From Galeruca laticollis (Eukaryota > Arthropoda > Insecta > Coleoptera > Chrysomelidae), in NCBI GenBank assembly GCA_963921935.1, contig OY998177.1, positions 24,327,926 through 24,391,925 on the forward strand: a stretch of DNA of 64,000 bases, read 5' to 3'. Made by a program: the position numbers and the translations under genes. Numbering within the stretch: the first letter of the stretch is position 1; each line of letters starts with the position of its first letter. The notes below the pieces were generated by a model, which saw nothing but the letters and a program-made list of their open reading frames with translations, was not told the DNA's origin and made no database searches. Positions 23,451 to 35,593 of the stretch are shown here, piece after piece.

Positions 23451-23908
23451 TACTTCTATGATTAAAACACGGGTATGAGTTTCTGATAAGAATTTAAAAC
23501 ATTTCATAAAAGATAAATTTGAATTATTCTACCATTTAATGTGTCTCTCCTCTGCAGTTAGAATGAAATAAGGTATTCCCTTAGATCACATGTAAAAATA
23601 TTTTTTTTATAATATACTATCCATGTAATAAGGCTATTAAGCCTGTTTGGATCTTTATTCAATAAATAAATAAATAACGAACTAAAAACAACATTTCTGC
23701 TACATTCTGAAATGACTTTTAACATCTTGTCGATGTTAACGCAATGTCTAAAAAATAACATCTTATCAATGATCTAAATGCGACATTTCAAAAACAAAAC
23801 AGTGTATTCTCGTAGATGTTGTATGGACATTACATAAACCTGTAAATAATATACCTCAAACATTCTTGATGACATCCTATAGATGTTTCTGTGCCTAATC
23901 AGCAAATA

Positions 23909-24927
23909 CTGGGTGAACAACTAAGAACGCCGGCTGTCGGCTATATTTCAAAAAATAGTCATAGTACAACTTTAAAAAAATACCTTCAGGAAAATGACCC
24001 TGAAAAATCGCTGGAAAATATTTTTGAGTTCCTAAAATATCTCCTATGAGGTGGAATGAACACTTAAAAACATAATACTGTGACTATCTCCAAAAAAGAC
24101 ATACCAAACGTATCCTAGAAATACAATGTTTGATATAATGTTGAGATTATGAAAAAATGTAGTTAGGGACTTTTTGTCTGTATTCTTCAAGTAAGGGGTG
24201 GGGAAGGTTCAACCCAAACAACAAATGTCGGTAACACTTATTTTTTAATCGACATCCATGTTTTTGGCTTCATTTGAAAGAGTTTTTCCTTTTTAATAAG
24301 AAATGCTTAACAAAAATAACAAAATTGGACAATTTTGTCAACGGTTTGTAAAAAAGTCCACAATTTTCCCATTTTTCTCGGAAATTTAAAATGTAATGAG
24401 GCATTTTTTAAATTCTGATGAAAAGGGGTTAAAAAATAGGAATCTATTCCAAGATATAAGATTTACAATATCAAATATAAAAAAAAATGCTTCAATTTAC
24501 ATTTGAAATTTCCGAGTGGATACAAAATCATCTAATTTTGTTATCAACCTTATTAACCAGAAAAACTTTTGAATGCAGCTAAAATCATTAATATCGGTTA
24601 AAAAAACGAAAAAATTATACATTTGTTCATAAGTTTGAACCTTCCCCACCCATTATTTGAAGAATAATGGCAAAAAATCTCCTTAATTAAATTTATTCAT
24701 AATCTCATTAAGATTCCAAAAATTGTATTTTAGGACACCTTTAGTATGTTTTTTTGGAGTATTATGTTTTCGAATGGTTCATTCCAGCCCTAGCGGATAT
24801 TTTAGAGACTGCAAAATATTTTCCAGCAATTTTTCAGGATCCCTTACCTAAAGGTAATTTTTTTGAAAGTTGTACCATGATTCTTTTCTGAAATGTGGCA
24901 TACAGTCATTCTTAGTTGTTCATCCTG
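23909..24927. mobile_element. 1.0-kb foldback/MITE-like element with TA flanks
   Basis: Ends CTGGGTGAACAACTAAG (23909) and CTTAGTTGTTCATCCTG (24911-24927) are inverted repeats flanked by TA on both sides. The similarity continues inward for more than 300 bases per side, for example AAGGTTCAACC near 24205 against GGTTGAACCTTCCCCACC-like sequence near 24635 in reverse complement. Even the centre retains paired blocks (CTCGGAAATTT against AAATTTCCGAG). No coding capacity seen. Confidence 0.75.
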
Positions 24928-24929
24928 TA

Positions 24930-27366
24930 CATTTAAAATAAAATAGCAAAAAACTAATAAAGGATTTAAAACGTTTATTCAGTATTAATGAACAGTACAG
25001 TAAATTTGAAAAAAACGGGTACAAAAATAGAAAAAAAAAATATCTTGTCCAGCAATCCAACCTAAAAAAAAAAAAATTGTGTAAGCATATTACATAACAA
25101 GTCTGGAAAGTGGAAACTATTGAACACATTCAGTGAAAGCAAGAAATAAAAAAGGGTATATTAATCCGTAGTTACCATAACGTAACATACTTTGAAACTG
25201 AATTAATAAAGTTTAACGGATACACATACATTACAGCTAGTTTACAGAAATTTTTTTAGAATAGTTAATTATATTAAAACTAATAAAAATTTTGCACCAT
25301 AAATATGTAATGAAACATTACGTTACATCAACAGAAATCCAATCTGATTAAAGAAAATTCTATCGTTTACTTACGGTTACTTTTTTCGAGTGCCTCAACC
25401 ATTCCATAACGTACACATATATTTGAAGGTGTTCTGAACAACAGCTAATAAAACAATTATTTTAGATCAAATTGTGCCCATGGAGACCTTTGATCGATCA
25501 TCATAAACTACATCAAACTTGATTTTCAGCCAATTGACTGGGACCCAGTTTCCATAAGATACATGCGGGGTTCTTCAAAGGAATAGTAACATATTTTATT
25601 TCAAGAAGTGACTTTTCATGACTCACCTTCTATTCCATGCATCACTCCATTTGGCAGGTAAATTCAGGTGAGCTATGAAAATTCATACTTCCTTTCTGTA
25701 TAAAATAATATAATATTCTCATCTTGTTATTTTCATCCTGGAACAAATTGTATATTAACATCGTGGAATTGTAACTTAATGGAAACTAAGCATTATTAAT
25801 ACACTGTATACGAAAAAAACTACTTATGAAGAAGAGATATGAACACATTATCAAGTTAAATGAGTTTATAATTAATTGTATCCAATTGAGTATCCAATAG
25901 CTGTGTTTCTAATATAATAAATAATTGAATGCTGTTTGTTGATTGGAGCATTCAGTATCATAAGTTACATATTCTTCAACTAGATTAATATAGGTACCAT
26001 TGTAAGGGACAAATACAGCTTATCTATTGTGTTCAGTGAATTTTCAAATGGAAATGAGTTTTTAAACAGAAATATCTGTTTTGAAAGTCTTATACAGTCT
26101 CCAATTGTTCACAAGAATTGTTAGTAATTATGTTAAAATTTTCTAAACCTGCAATACTATATATACTAAGACTACTACTAAAAAAACTAAAACTAGAGAT
26201 ACTTGATTCGATATTTTTTGTACTGTTTATTACAATACTATCTGAAATAATTCCCCTTTCATTACATAATTACCAACTATTTGTTTTTTATTTTATTTGT
26301 ATAAGTAGCTTCTGAAACATCTTGAACATTGAAAATGTTTTCTTCTAGATTTAAATATCTGCGAACATATGAGCATGTTTTATTATTAATAATAATATCT
26401 ACCCTATTGCAATATCAAGTTTATTGTAGTGTATAATGCATATCTAGGATTAGAAATATTGTGAATCGTTTTCAAAATATACTTACTAGGTAACTAAAAT
26501 ATTTTAAAAATTAAAAAAACCCTTATTTTGTAATATAATGTTAGTGTACAATTCCGCCAATGGAATTTCAATGTATAATAGCCGATTAAAGTATTGAATG
26601 TGTATTAAGTTTTAATAATTATGATTTTGGAATAGGTACTTACCGATAACAATTGTTGTTCGTCCATTATAACTAAGTATAGAAACTGTAGCTAGTAGGA
26701 ACTAACGGAAACGAAGACCACTTTATTCCAGTGCTACTTGCAAAATATGTGCTTCCTGCAAATAAAATATAACTATAACACATAACTGAAAACCATCTGC
26801 CATTTAATGCTTGTCATCACAGAAAACAGTTTTCCGTATTTTGTGCTTGTCATTTTTGTTTCCACAGATAACTACTTCTGTATGTTTCGTTCATCAGTTC
26901 ATCTTCTGTTTTCTTCTTTTTTATGTTGCTGTGATGTTAAATATGAGATATTACTGAGAGTTTTATGAACTAACGTCGTACACATGTAATTAGTACGATG
27001 TTAATAAAATTATTTCGAAATATGTAAAAGTAACTGCAACATGTGATCATCTTAGAAACATGTTAATTTGTAATATTACAGTAACGTTCTGTATGTGACA
27101 TCAGTGAGAAGTATACAAATTAACACCGTATGAATGTTTCCTATAGGAAGTTACTAAAAAGAAGTTCATAGGATGTGTATGTAACTACGAATTCAAGTAT
27201 TACTGTGTACATCAAAAATATGTTTTATTTACATGACATGGATGTTAATAGAGTTGGTAATAAAATTAAGACATCTAGGATATATCTTACTAACGTTTTA
27301 AATAAACATCACGAAAAGTCTCTGAAAAGAACATCACAAAAAAGACTTGTTATGTTTCTTGTTTAG
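24930..27366. other. No gene seen in 2.4 kb
   Basis: AT-rich sequence with only short frames. No recognisable element ends. Confidence 0.5.
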
Positions 27367-29702
27367 TGGGCGGCTAATCGACGATAGCAAGAAGAGCATC
27401 TTCCAGCTAGTCATGGGCGGTGACGCCAATTCACACCATACATCGTGGGTAGCACCAATATAAATCACAGAGGTGAGTCACTTTTTGATTATATACTAGG
27501 GGAAGGGCTATCTGTTATTAATAAGGGTTCTGAACCAACCTTTGTAACTAGAAACAGATCAGAGGTATTAGATTTAACAATCAGCTCAAACTTTCTGAGC
27601 AATGATATATGGCACTTGGTAGTATCTTCTGAGCCCTTGTATTCAGATCACAGACATATTCAATTCAACATTGAAATAGGTCCAAGGCCAGTAGTGGAAT
27701 ATCACAACTAAAAAGCTACTGACTGGAGTGGATACAAAAATTTCCTCCAACGGTACATCAAGGACGGCTTCACTACCATTAACAGTTGTGATGGAATAAA
27801 TAATGCGACGGAAGAGCTTAGGGAAGCAGTGATCTCCTCCTATCATGAAAACTGTCCACTTAAGACAAAAAGAGATAATCGCAACTTTACTTGGTAGAAC
27901 AAACGCCTAAAAAAACGCAGGATATAAGTCCGACGACTATTTAATCGAGCTAAAGAGTCAGGCAACTGGGAGCCTTATAGAACTGCTCGAACAATCTACA
28001 ACGAATAAATAAGAAACGCGAAACGGGAGTTTGGGAAGAAGTTCTGTGAGAGTATATCTGATGTACCTCGCAGGACCAGAATATACAAGATTCTCCCTAA
28101 AGGGTCGATTGCCAAGATAGGGTCGATGAAGCGACCAGATGGCATTTTCACGACCTCTAGAAAAGAAACGTTAGATCTTTTGATTGAAAACCACTTTCCC
28201 GGAAGTTTAACTCTTGATAACAATCGACCTCCTCACTTTGAGGACACAAAGCGGCCCATACAGAACGATTGGAAGGTCTCCAAGGAAGTAATCACAGCAC
28301 CGGCGATAGAATGAGCGATCAAATCATTTCAACCCTTCAAATCGGACAGACCAATTAGCCTAACATCTTTCCTGCTTAAAGGACTTGAAAGAGTAATGGA
28401 TTGCTACATCAGGCGGGTAGCATTATACAACTCCCCCCTGAGCATCCACCAGTACGCTTATCATACTGACAAATCAACAGATTTAGCGTCACACAACCTT
28501 GTTGGGAAAATCACACAATCCCTTAAGAATAAAGAGATTGCGGTGGCCAGGAGCATTTGACAATGCACTGCCGGCCTCCATTGGTTCAGCTTTGGCTGAA
28601 GAAGGCATTAAACCAACGATTACCAGCTGGATATATGTCATGCTCACTAATAGAACATCGACTACATCTCTTCAAGATGAGGCCATTAGCTTTGAGGTTT
28701 CCAGGGGTTGCGCGCGAGGTGGAGTGCTATCTCCCCTACTTGATGGATGACCTGCTTGGTATTCTCGTAGGAAGAGGGGTAGAATTGCAAGCGTATGCAG
28801 ACGACCTTGTCATACTGGCAAGGACCAAGTCAGGACGGGTAGCGTATAATATCCTCCAAAAGACGTTGAACAATATCTCTAGTTAGTTCCAGAGGGAACA
28901 GATGTCTGTTAACCCTGGTAAAACTGTAATAGTTCCCTTCACTAGGAGAAGGAAATTGGTGGATCTTCCACTAGTTTCCTATAATGGTGAGGTAATTCCA
29001 TTTGCAGCGAAAATAAATTTTTTGGGGATTATCCTAGTTAAAAAGCTTACTTGGAACGCTCACTTGAAAAAAGTTATCCATAAGGCCAGACTATCCTTGT
29101 GGACATGTCGCTGGATCTGAGGAAAATCTTGGGGCGTGGGTCTCAAACAAATCTATTGGATATATGTGATGAATGTAAGACGAATGATCATATGTGGAGC
29201 CATTGCTTGGTGATCAAAAACTTCACAGAAAACGGCCCAAACAAACCTCTCTGGTATACAGAAATAGGCATGTATAGCTATTACTGGTGCCATCAGTACT
29301 TAACCGTCAGCAGCCATGGAAATTATCCTGAACCTACCTCCTCTCCATATATTTCTGGAAAAGGAGGCCAGATGGATAGCACATATAATTGTGCTAAATA
29401 CACAAAACAGGCTTATACAGAACAAAACACAATGCCAGCGGACACTGAAAGTCATAGTGTTCTGGGAATGACCTCTGAGATGCTTCCAACAGGAAACTAC
29501 AATCTGCCTTATTTTCAAATAAAGATGAATGGGTCCTCCGTAAGGATGAACTTTTAAGAGTAGACATCTGTTGGTATACCAATGGTTCAACGACACCCTC
29601 AGGTTCTGGTGCAGCTGTATACAGGCGCAGACCTAGGACAGAAATTTCAACCTCTCTAGGATCCTATGCAAATACAATACAAACCTAACCTAACCCAACC
29701 CT
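27367..29702 (+). pseudogene. LOA/R1-like LINE, 3' half (endonuclease end, RT, RNase H)
   Basis: 5'-truncated at 27367. Endonuclease part: LVMGGDANSHHTSW, GESLFDYILGEGLSVINKG, SEVLDLTISSNF and SDHRHIQFNI. RT part: DRPISLTSFLLKGLERVMD, SIHQYAYHTDKSTDLASHNL, GCARGGVLSPLLDG and YADDLVILARTKSG (catalytic YADD), then NPGKTVIVPFTRRRKLVDLP. Near 29560 a DICWYTNGSTTPSGSGAAVY stretch fits an RNase H start. There are many stops and frameshifts. The 3' end is a repeated CCTAACC run at 29685-29700. It may be the same family as the 5' half at 15.6-17.2 kb. Confidence 0.75.
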
Positions 29703-29744
29703 TGCTATTGTCTGTTTTTATGTGAAAATGGTGTTTTCAGACGT

Positions 29745-30257
29745 GAAAGCAAATGTACTTACCTTTGCTGAAAAAAATCGGTGATTTTAACTCGAAGACG
29801 TTTTTTCTGAGATTTTAATAAACAACAGAATTTAACGTTAACCATCATGTATATGACACCACAGCTATATATGACTTTGTTAGGAGATATCCAAAATCGT
29901 CGTTGAGAAAAATTGATTCCCATTTCAACATTAGTAGGTCTAAAGTTCATACCATTCAGTTCATTTTGAAAGCAATAAAAGTAAAACCTTATAAAATTCA
30001 AATTCATCAGAAATTGAATGAGAGGGACTTGAAAAAGAATGTTTTCATGTGTGAAACGTTAATGGATCTCAGGAGGAATGTACCAGACGTCAATCTAATA
30101 ATGTCTGATAAAGCCACATTTCATTTGACTGGAGCAGTTAATAAACATAATTGCAGAATTCACCTAAGGTAAATGTGTGGTGTGCTGTCAACAAAAACAT
30201 TTTTATTGGCTGAGAAAACAATCGATGGAAATATTTATACAGATATGTTGGAATTAT
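29745..30257 (+). pseudogene. Mariner-like transposase remnant
   Basis: Begins MVFSDVKANVLTFAEKNR, then SSLRKIDSHFNISRSKVHTI (helix-turn-helix), KPYKIQIHQKLNERDLKK, and VNLIMSDKATFHLTGAVNKH, the first catalytic Asp region with SDKA in place of SDEA. It breaks after CRIHLR and is cut at 30257, within IYTDMLELFF, by a Crypton end. No second or third catalytic box survives. Confidence 0.65.
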
Positions 30258-30395
30258 TTTTTTCTACAACTGCTATGAAAAGTAGCGTATTTCTTATAGC
30301 TTACTTAATTTTAAAACAATATGTTGCTCATACTGAGAAAAATATTATTTCTCACGGGACTTTGCCCAAGCTACATACATTTATATGGAGAATCC
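30257..30395 (+). mobile_element. 5' end fragment of a Crypton-like element (copy B family)
   Basis: TTTTTCTACAACTGCTATGA and TAGCTTACTTAATTT match, in reverse complement, the right end of Crypton B at 18930-19065. Only about 138 bp remain before unrelated sequence. Confidence 0.7.
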
Positions 30396-30403
30396 AGTAG
30401 GGA

Positions 30404-30478
30404 ATCCTCGATGCCCAGCTGCTTTCAGCAGGGTATCCTCGATGCCTATCCCCTTTCAGCAGAGGATCCTCGATGTCA
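30404..30478. repeat. 31-bp tandem repeat, about 2.5 copies
   Basis: ATCCTCGATG recurs at 30404, 30435 and 30466, with CTTTCAGCAG in each intervening unit. Confidence 0.8.
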
Positions 30479-30480
30479 AG

Positions 30481-31385
30481 ACAGGTAACTTCGCGACAGT
30501 CATCATAATCGAGGAGGACAACGATTTATTGATTCTATTAACCGCCAAAGCACCAAATTTATACAACATTTACGTCATGAATCCTGGAAAGGGAACCTCT
30601 CAGAACACCTCCTACTTCTTCAAGTACTTCAACTTCTCATCTGTTGTCAAACAGAATCTCATGCTCCCACATGCACACAGTCGATGTGATACAACCTCTG
30701 CATTCTATCGCCAAAGAAATTAGAAGTTTCTCAAACTTCTTGAAAGAATGTTCTTGAGAATAACCCGATATTACAAGAGACTGTCAAGGTTTTCATCATG
30801 AAGGAGCAGATCCTGAGGCTCTCATTTAAGCAGGTTAACTGTTATTGTCTACCCTCTATTCATCTAAGGTAGATGGGACCACCTTGGATGAAATTCGCTA
30901 CGAGATATTTTCAAAATCCCTAACAAAGCCAACTTTGCAGCTGGCCTCTCTATCTTCAACAAATGCAGACGCCGCCCAACATATTCTGGGGGTGCACCTT
31001 CAAATCCAGGGCTGGAATGATATACCAAATAATCTTCTGAGCTGGGGTTGAAGGAGCATGGACCTTGGCCTTCTCCCCATCATAAATACCAAGGATCCAG
31101 CTTCTTTTGAAATTCTCAATACTGTGCTTTGCAAATATACAAAGGATTGTACAGGGAAGTGCAGCTGCCGAAAAGTAAGCATGGAATGTTCAACAATGTG
31201 CCTCAACTGCAACGGCCAGTCATGCTCTAATTTAGGACCCATCGAGGATGAGGATGTTACAATCATTGCCGTAGAAGTAAAAATTGTTGCGGAGAGTTTT
31301 TTGAAGATGATTCCAATGAAGAGGACCTCGATATGTAACCGCTACTTCCAAGATTCTCAGATGAAGGGCTACCAACATTAAACAA
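30481..31385 (+). pseudogene. Degenerate TE-associated protein of unnamed insect family (Cys-rich tail)
   Basis: Broken frames read EEDNDLLILLTAKAPNLYNI, YVMNPGKGTSQNTSYFF, LPHAHSRCDTTSAFYRQRN and, at the end, LCKYTKDCTGKCSCRKVSME then CSTMCLNCNGQSCSNLGP. I recognise this order (GEDTDLL, then HA-x-x-GCDTTSAF, then a C-x-C-RK cysteine cluster) from abundant uncharacterised insect proteins that behave like repeats, but I cannot name the family or its enzyme activity. At least four frame breaks. Not a host gene in this state. Confidence 0.5.
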
Positions 31386-31599
31386 AATGCGAACATGAAT
31401 GCTGCCACATTTTGTGCAGCATGTCTATTACAGGGCGGCCGGACAAAACGAAACAGAGCCATTATCAGGAACTGCATCGTTTTAAAAAAAATGCAGAGAC
31501 CTGTGGATTTTTTATCAAAGGGGACAATTTTTTCCGGTATTTTTGAGTTCGCTTCATTCACCCTTCGCGGGGGTGAGCATCACATCAAAATATTTTAAT

Positions 31600-32640
31600 G
31601 GCATTAAGGGCCAAGTAAGATATTGTTTTAAAACCCTTCCAATTCTCTTTACAACACTCTTTAAATAGTAAAATAAGGCGTAATACTTCTTATCAAATTT
31701 CATACAATAATAAAGATTTTGTTTGAACCGCTCTCGCACATTCCAATGATTCTGGAGTGATTTGATGGCAGTCCCAGACAATTATTTGACGCAAATCTTC
31801 TGAAGAGGTTGGTTGTGTTTTGAAGATGGCACTTTTGAGGTACCCCCATAAAAAAATTTGGTGACCGTGTAAGCCATTCAATGCTACCTCTTCTCTCAAT
31901 ACAATGCCGTGGAAAATGTTGGTCTAAATACTGGCGAACAATCAGAGCATAATGCGGAGGAGCACCGTCCTGTTGAGACATTAAATGATCTTCACTATAC
32001 TGATGGTCATTTTCAATAATATCAGTCAAGGTTAGGTCAATAGCATCTTCCAGTAATTGCAAATGAATTTCGCTAATCAAATTACCAGGTAAAAAATATG
32101 GAACCATCAGCCGATCATCGAAAATGCCAGCCCATACATTTAATTTTTGCGGTTGCTGTGTATGCATTGCCTGGATTATTCTTGGGTTTGAATTAGATCA
32201 GTAGCGACAACTATGACGATTAACAGTACCGTTTATAAATAATCTGCATCCATTGGAGTAACAGATATTAAAAAGAAATTGTGGATCGTTTGCTGCTCGC
32301 TCACACATTATTTCGCAAAAATTGCAAATGGCGGTCATAATCATCGTCATTAAGTTCCTGCACTAAATGTATTTTATTCAGATGGGATATATTTATCTTC
32401 AAAATTGTTTGAATGCTGGTTCGATTGATCCCAGACAAATATCTAGATGGATCTAGATGAACGTGCCCCAAAACTGCAACTTCACTAGCGTCAATATCTA
32501 CAGGCGGCCTATTTTCTTATTATTTATTAGCTACATTTCTAATGCCAAAAAATATTCTCACTAACTCTAGAACACACCTTCTACTGACCTTTTTATATTC
32601 ATATTTTCCATGAAACGAAATTATATGTACCCTATCCGCA
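31600..32640 (-). pseudogene. Mariner-like transposase, interrupted by hAT-2
   Basis: Reading downwards: TIADRVHIISFHGKYEY at the start (upstream sequence continues at 35594-35650, beyond hAT-2), DIDASEVAVLGHVHLDPSRY, IHLVQELNDDDYDRHLQFCE, INGTVNRHSCRY, MHTQQPQKLNVWAGIFDDRL, QQDGAPPHYALIVRQYLDQH with the second catalytic Asp, and IEWLTRSPNFFMG where PDLNP-type residues with the third are expected. The C-terminus GYLKSAIFKTQPTSSEDLRQ is in another frame. Stops near 32200 and 32519. Inactive. Confidence 0.75.
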
Positions 32641-32651
32641 ATGGTATAAAC

Positions 32652-35585
32652 CAGGGGTTCCCAAACTTTTTTGTACCACGCCCCCCTCTGGTTATTTGGA
32701 GACCCCCCACGCCCCCCTACACATATCAGTTTTCCATTTTGCAATACCCTATTTACACGGTGCCGTACATACCAACTCCTACTTGTACAAGTATGTGCCT
32801 ACTTGGTACGGTGAGTAAGTAGGTAGATTTTCCGATCACTGTTGAATGCGGTAACGCAGAATGGAAAGATTCAATAATTGTACGTATGGTGAAAATTAAA
32901 ACAAGTATTACATGAAAAACGAATATAATTACTGATACAAAATTTAACATTGTAACACAAATACATTTTCAATTTAAGGGACGTGAAACAATAGGCCTAC
33001 CTACTTACAAAAACAAAACATAAAATGTAATTTAGTGAGATGGGTGCGCTTGCATGTTCTGGATAAGTTGACAGATCCTGGGCTGAGTTTCAGACAAAGC
33101 ACAGCGTAGGTCACTTTCGACATCAAGTTTGTTGCGGTACTTGGTTTTGATCGCCACAAGAGTTGAAAACGCTTTTTCGCACATGTATGTTGTTGAAAAA
33201 GGCAAGTACATCCGAACAGCTTTCTCTGAAACACTGGGGTAAACTTTCAAGTACTTTAACCAAAATGAGGGCTTGTCCATTTTGTCAAAATCGTTTCTTG
33301 CAGAAGAGTCATTTTTTATTTCTATTCCCTCCTCTTGCAACTCTTCTGGCAGCAACTGTATGTCCATGTTGAACGGATCGGTTGATAGTTTGTAAAACTC
33401 CTCTGACAAGTTAGGAAAGTACCTGCTGAACTCCTCCTTGAGGTTCTTGAAATGGTCAATTATCAAGTTTTTCAAAAGCGGTCCTTCAAAAACGTCCTCA
33501 AAACATACTTCTTCTGAGACTGACACTACTTTGCTGAAACTTGAATAGTTGCTGGGGTTCATTGACACTTTACGTATCCAAAGTTGTAGTTTCTCAACGT
33601 ACATCTTGATGGCATCCCGATGTGTTACTATATTTGAGTCTGCACCTTGCAGTCTCAAGTTTAGGTTATTTAACGTGTCAAAAAAGTCTGATAAATAGGC
33701 CAAAATCACTTCTGCTGTGCCAAAAACGTTATCACTTCATCACGGAGTTCAAATAGTCTTCCCAACATATTGCCTTTTGATAGCCATCGTACTTCTGTAT
33801 GAAATAGCAGCGTTTTGTGATCACTTCCTAAATCTTCACACGGAATTTTAAACAGTCGAGTATTTAATTCACTGTTCTTAACGTAGTTGACTACTTTAAT
33901 ACAAAGCTTTAAAACAGCATTGAGTTCGTTAGGAAGAGTTTTTGCTGCCAAGGCTTGGCGGTGAATAAAACAATGAATCCCAACCACATCAGCATTCTTC
34001 TCTTTGACCAACTGCAAAAAGCCTGAACGAGAACCCAGCATTGAAGGAGCACCATCTGTGCATACACCAATAAGTTTTTGCCAAGGAAGTTCGTGTTTCT
34101 TAAAAAAGTCTGATACTGCTTCCATCACATCTACAGCTTTAGTAGTGGTCAACAGCTCAGTAGAAAACATCAGTTCATCCTTCATTCTTTCATTTTCAAT
34201 GTAACGAACATATACAATCGAATGAGAGCATTGTGCTATGTCTGTACCCTCGTCAAGCTGTATAGCAAAAAACGGGGATCTTTTCATTGCATCAACCACC
34301 TCGTTTTTAATGTCCTCGGCCATATCATCAATGCGGCGTTTTACGGTGTTGTCTGAAAGTGGTATTTGTGATAGCTTTTGCCTACTATCAGTTCCAATGA
34401 CAACATCGGCTGCTTTTAAAAGGCACGGTTTAACAAGCGTTTCACCAATAGTGTGACTTTTCTTTTCCTTAGCAATAATAAAAGATAATTCATAGGAAGC
34501 TTCAAGCACTTTTAGAGATGACTGAGCAGCAGATCCAGTGCTATCTAACTTCATGCGCTTTAAATTCTTAGATTTTGTAGCGAAAAACTCTTTAAGTTTG
34601 TCCTTTAAAGAGGCATGTTTGGTTGACAAATGTCTCAGAAGACGATTAGGCCTCATCGCGTCATTGCTTAATACCTCATAGCAAATAACGCACTGAGGGT
34701 GATCAACATTATCTTTAAGCAAGGAAGCAAACCCATATTGAATATAATCGTCAATATACTTGCGTTTCTTTGCCGTGTTCATCTTCTCTGATTCAGCTTC
34801 ACACAGAACTCACACAACACAAAAAAAATTACTCCAATTCAAACGTCGCAGCAATTACAGAATACCCACAATACAACAAACACGCTGACTGATAATTCAC
34901 GGAAAGCACTGTTGGCACAACGGACTGGCGAACGGACTAGTTACAACGCAAGCACTGAACAAACTGCAAGGTTATTGACATTGGGTTGAAGATGCGGTGG
35001 GGTGGGCGTGGTAGGGGTGGTGGGACACTCGCACTCACGCCAAGGCAAAACGAAGGTATCGGTACACACACCCGTTGCGTCTGACAGTAACTGCTATGGA
35101 GGGGGACGGTTTTGAGAATATTGAACTCTTGTGTGTTTTGTAGTTTTAAAAACTGTAGCCTTCTTTGATAAAGTTTACAACTTTGCAACGGGGAAACTTA
35201 CGCCTTTTGTAAGGGGGGAATTTACGTTCTTTGAAATGGGCGGTTTGAGTTCGGCAACACTGTTCTCTAATTTGCAAATTAATTGTTTTTCAAACAAAGG
35301 ATTTTTGATCTGTTTTATTTTAAACAATGGCTTTAATTTTTTACAAACACTTGACCATTATGTCAAGTGAATATTCTTTATGTGGAAGCGTGGAAAATGG
35401 TAAAAAAAACGTGGAAATTGAAACATTACAAAAACAATTTTGAAAACTTAGAAAGACTTTATTTCAAAAATCTGAGGAAATTATTTTTGTAATTTTTTTT
35501 ATTTATTTCATTTGGGTGTCACGCCCCCCCTGGACTTTCTCCACGCCCCCCCAGAGGGGCGCGCCCCCCAGTTTGGGAACCACTG
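32652..35585 (-). mobile_element. hAT transposon 2
   Basis: Ends CAGGGGTTCCCAAACT and, inverted, CAGTGGTTCCCAAACT, the CAGGGGT-type termini of hAT elements. Flanking octamers GTATAAAC (32644) and GTATTTAA (35586) agree at five of eight positions, a decayed 8-bp target duplication. Both ends have unusual C-runs (ACGCCCCCCT). The host sequence on both sides is the start of a mariner-like transposase, so this is a nested insertion. Confidence 0.85.
33032..34782 (-). pseudogene. hAT transposase with BED finger (ZBED5/FAM200-like), one frameshift
   Basis: Met at 34782. N-terminal BED-type finger: HPQCVICYEVLSNDAMRPNR then LLRHLSTKH (C-x2-C, H-x4-H). Catalytic region: FFAIQLDEGTDIAQCSH with the first Asp, KLIGVCTDGAPSMLGSRSGF with the second, then VGIHCFIHRQALAAKTLP, and TEVRWLSKGNMLGRLFELRD. 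The C-terminal dimerisation part has MCEKAFSTLVAIKTKYRNKL. The frame shifts once near 33706, after VITFLAQQK, and resumes at EVILAYLSDFF. Without that indel the protein is full length (~580 residues), close to ZBED5-like family members. It inserts and excises the hAT element. Confidence 0.85.
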
Positions 35586-35593
35586 GTATTTAA

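Larger units (their letters stand above)
19310..23678 (+). mobile_element. Nearly complete CR1/Jockey-group LINE
   Basis: Contains ORF1, ORF2 with endonuclease and reverse transcriptase, and a 3' end of AATAAATAAATAAATAA (23660-23677), the short tandem tail usual for this group instead of poly(A). The 5' end is not sharply definable. Only two frameshifts disrupt the coding region. Confidence 0.75.

Noticed and set aside
34004..34456. Plus-strand frames opposite the hAT-2 transposase
   Set aside because: Antisense shadows of a clear transposase reading frame.
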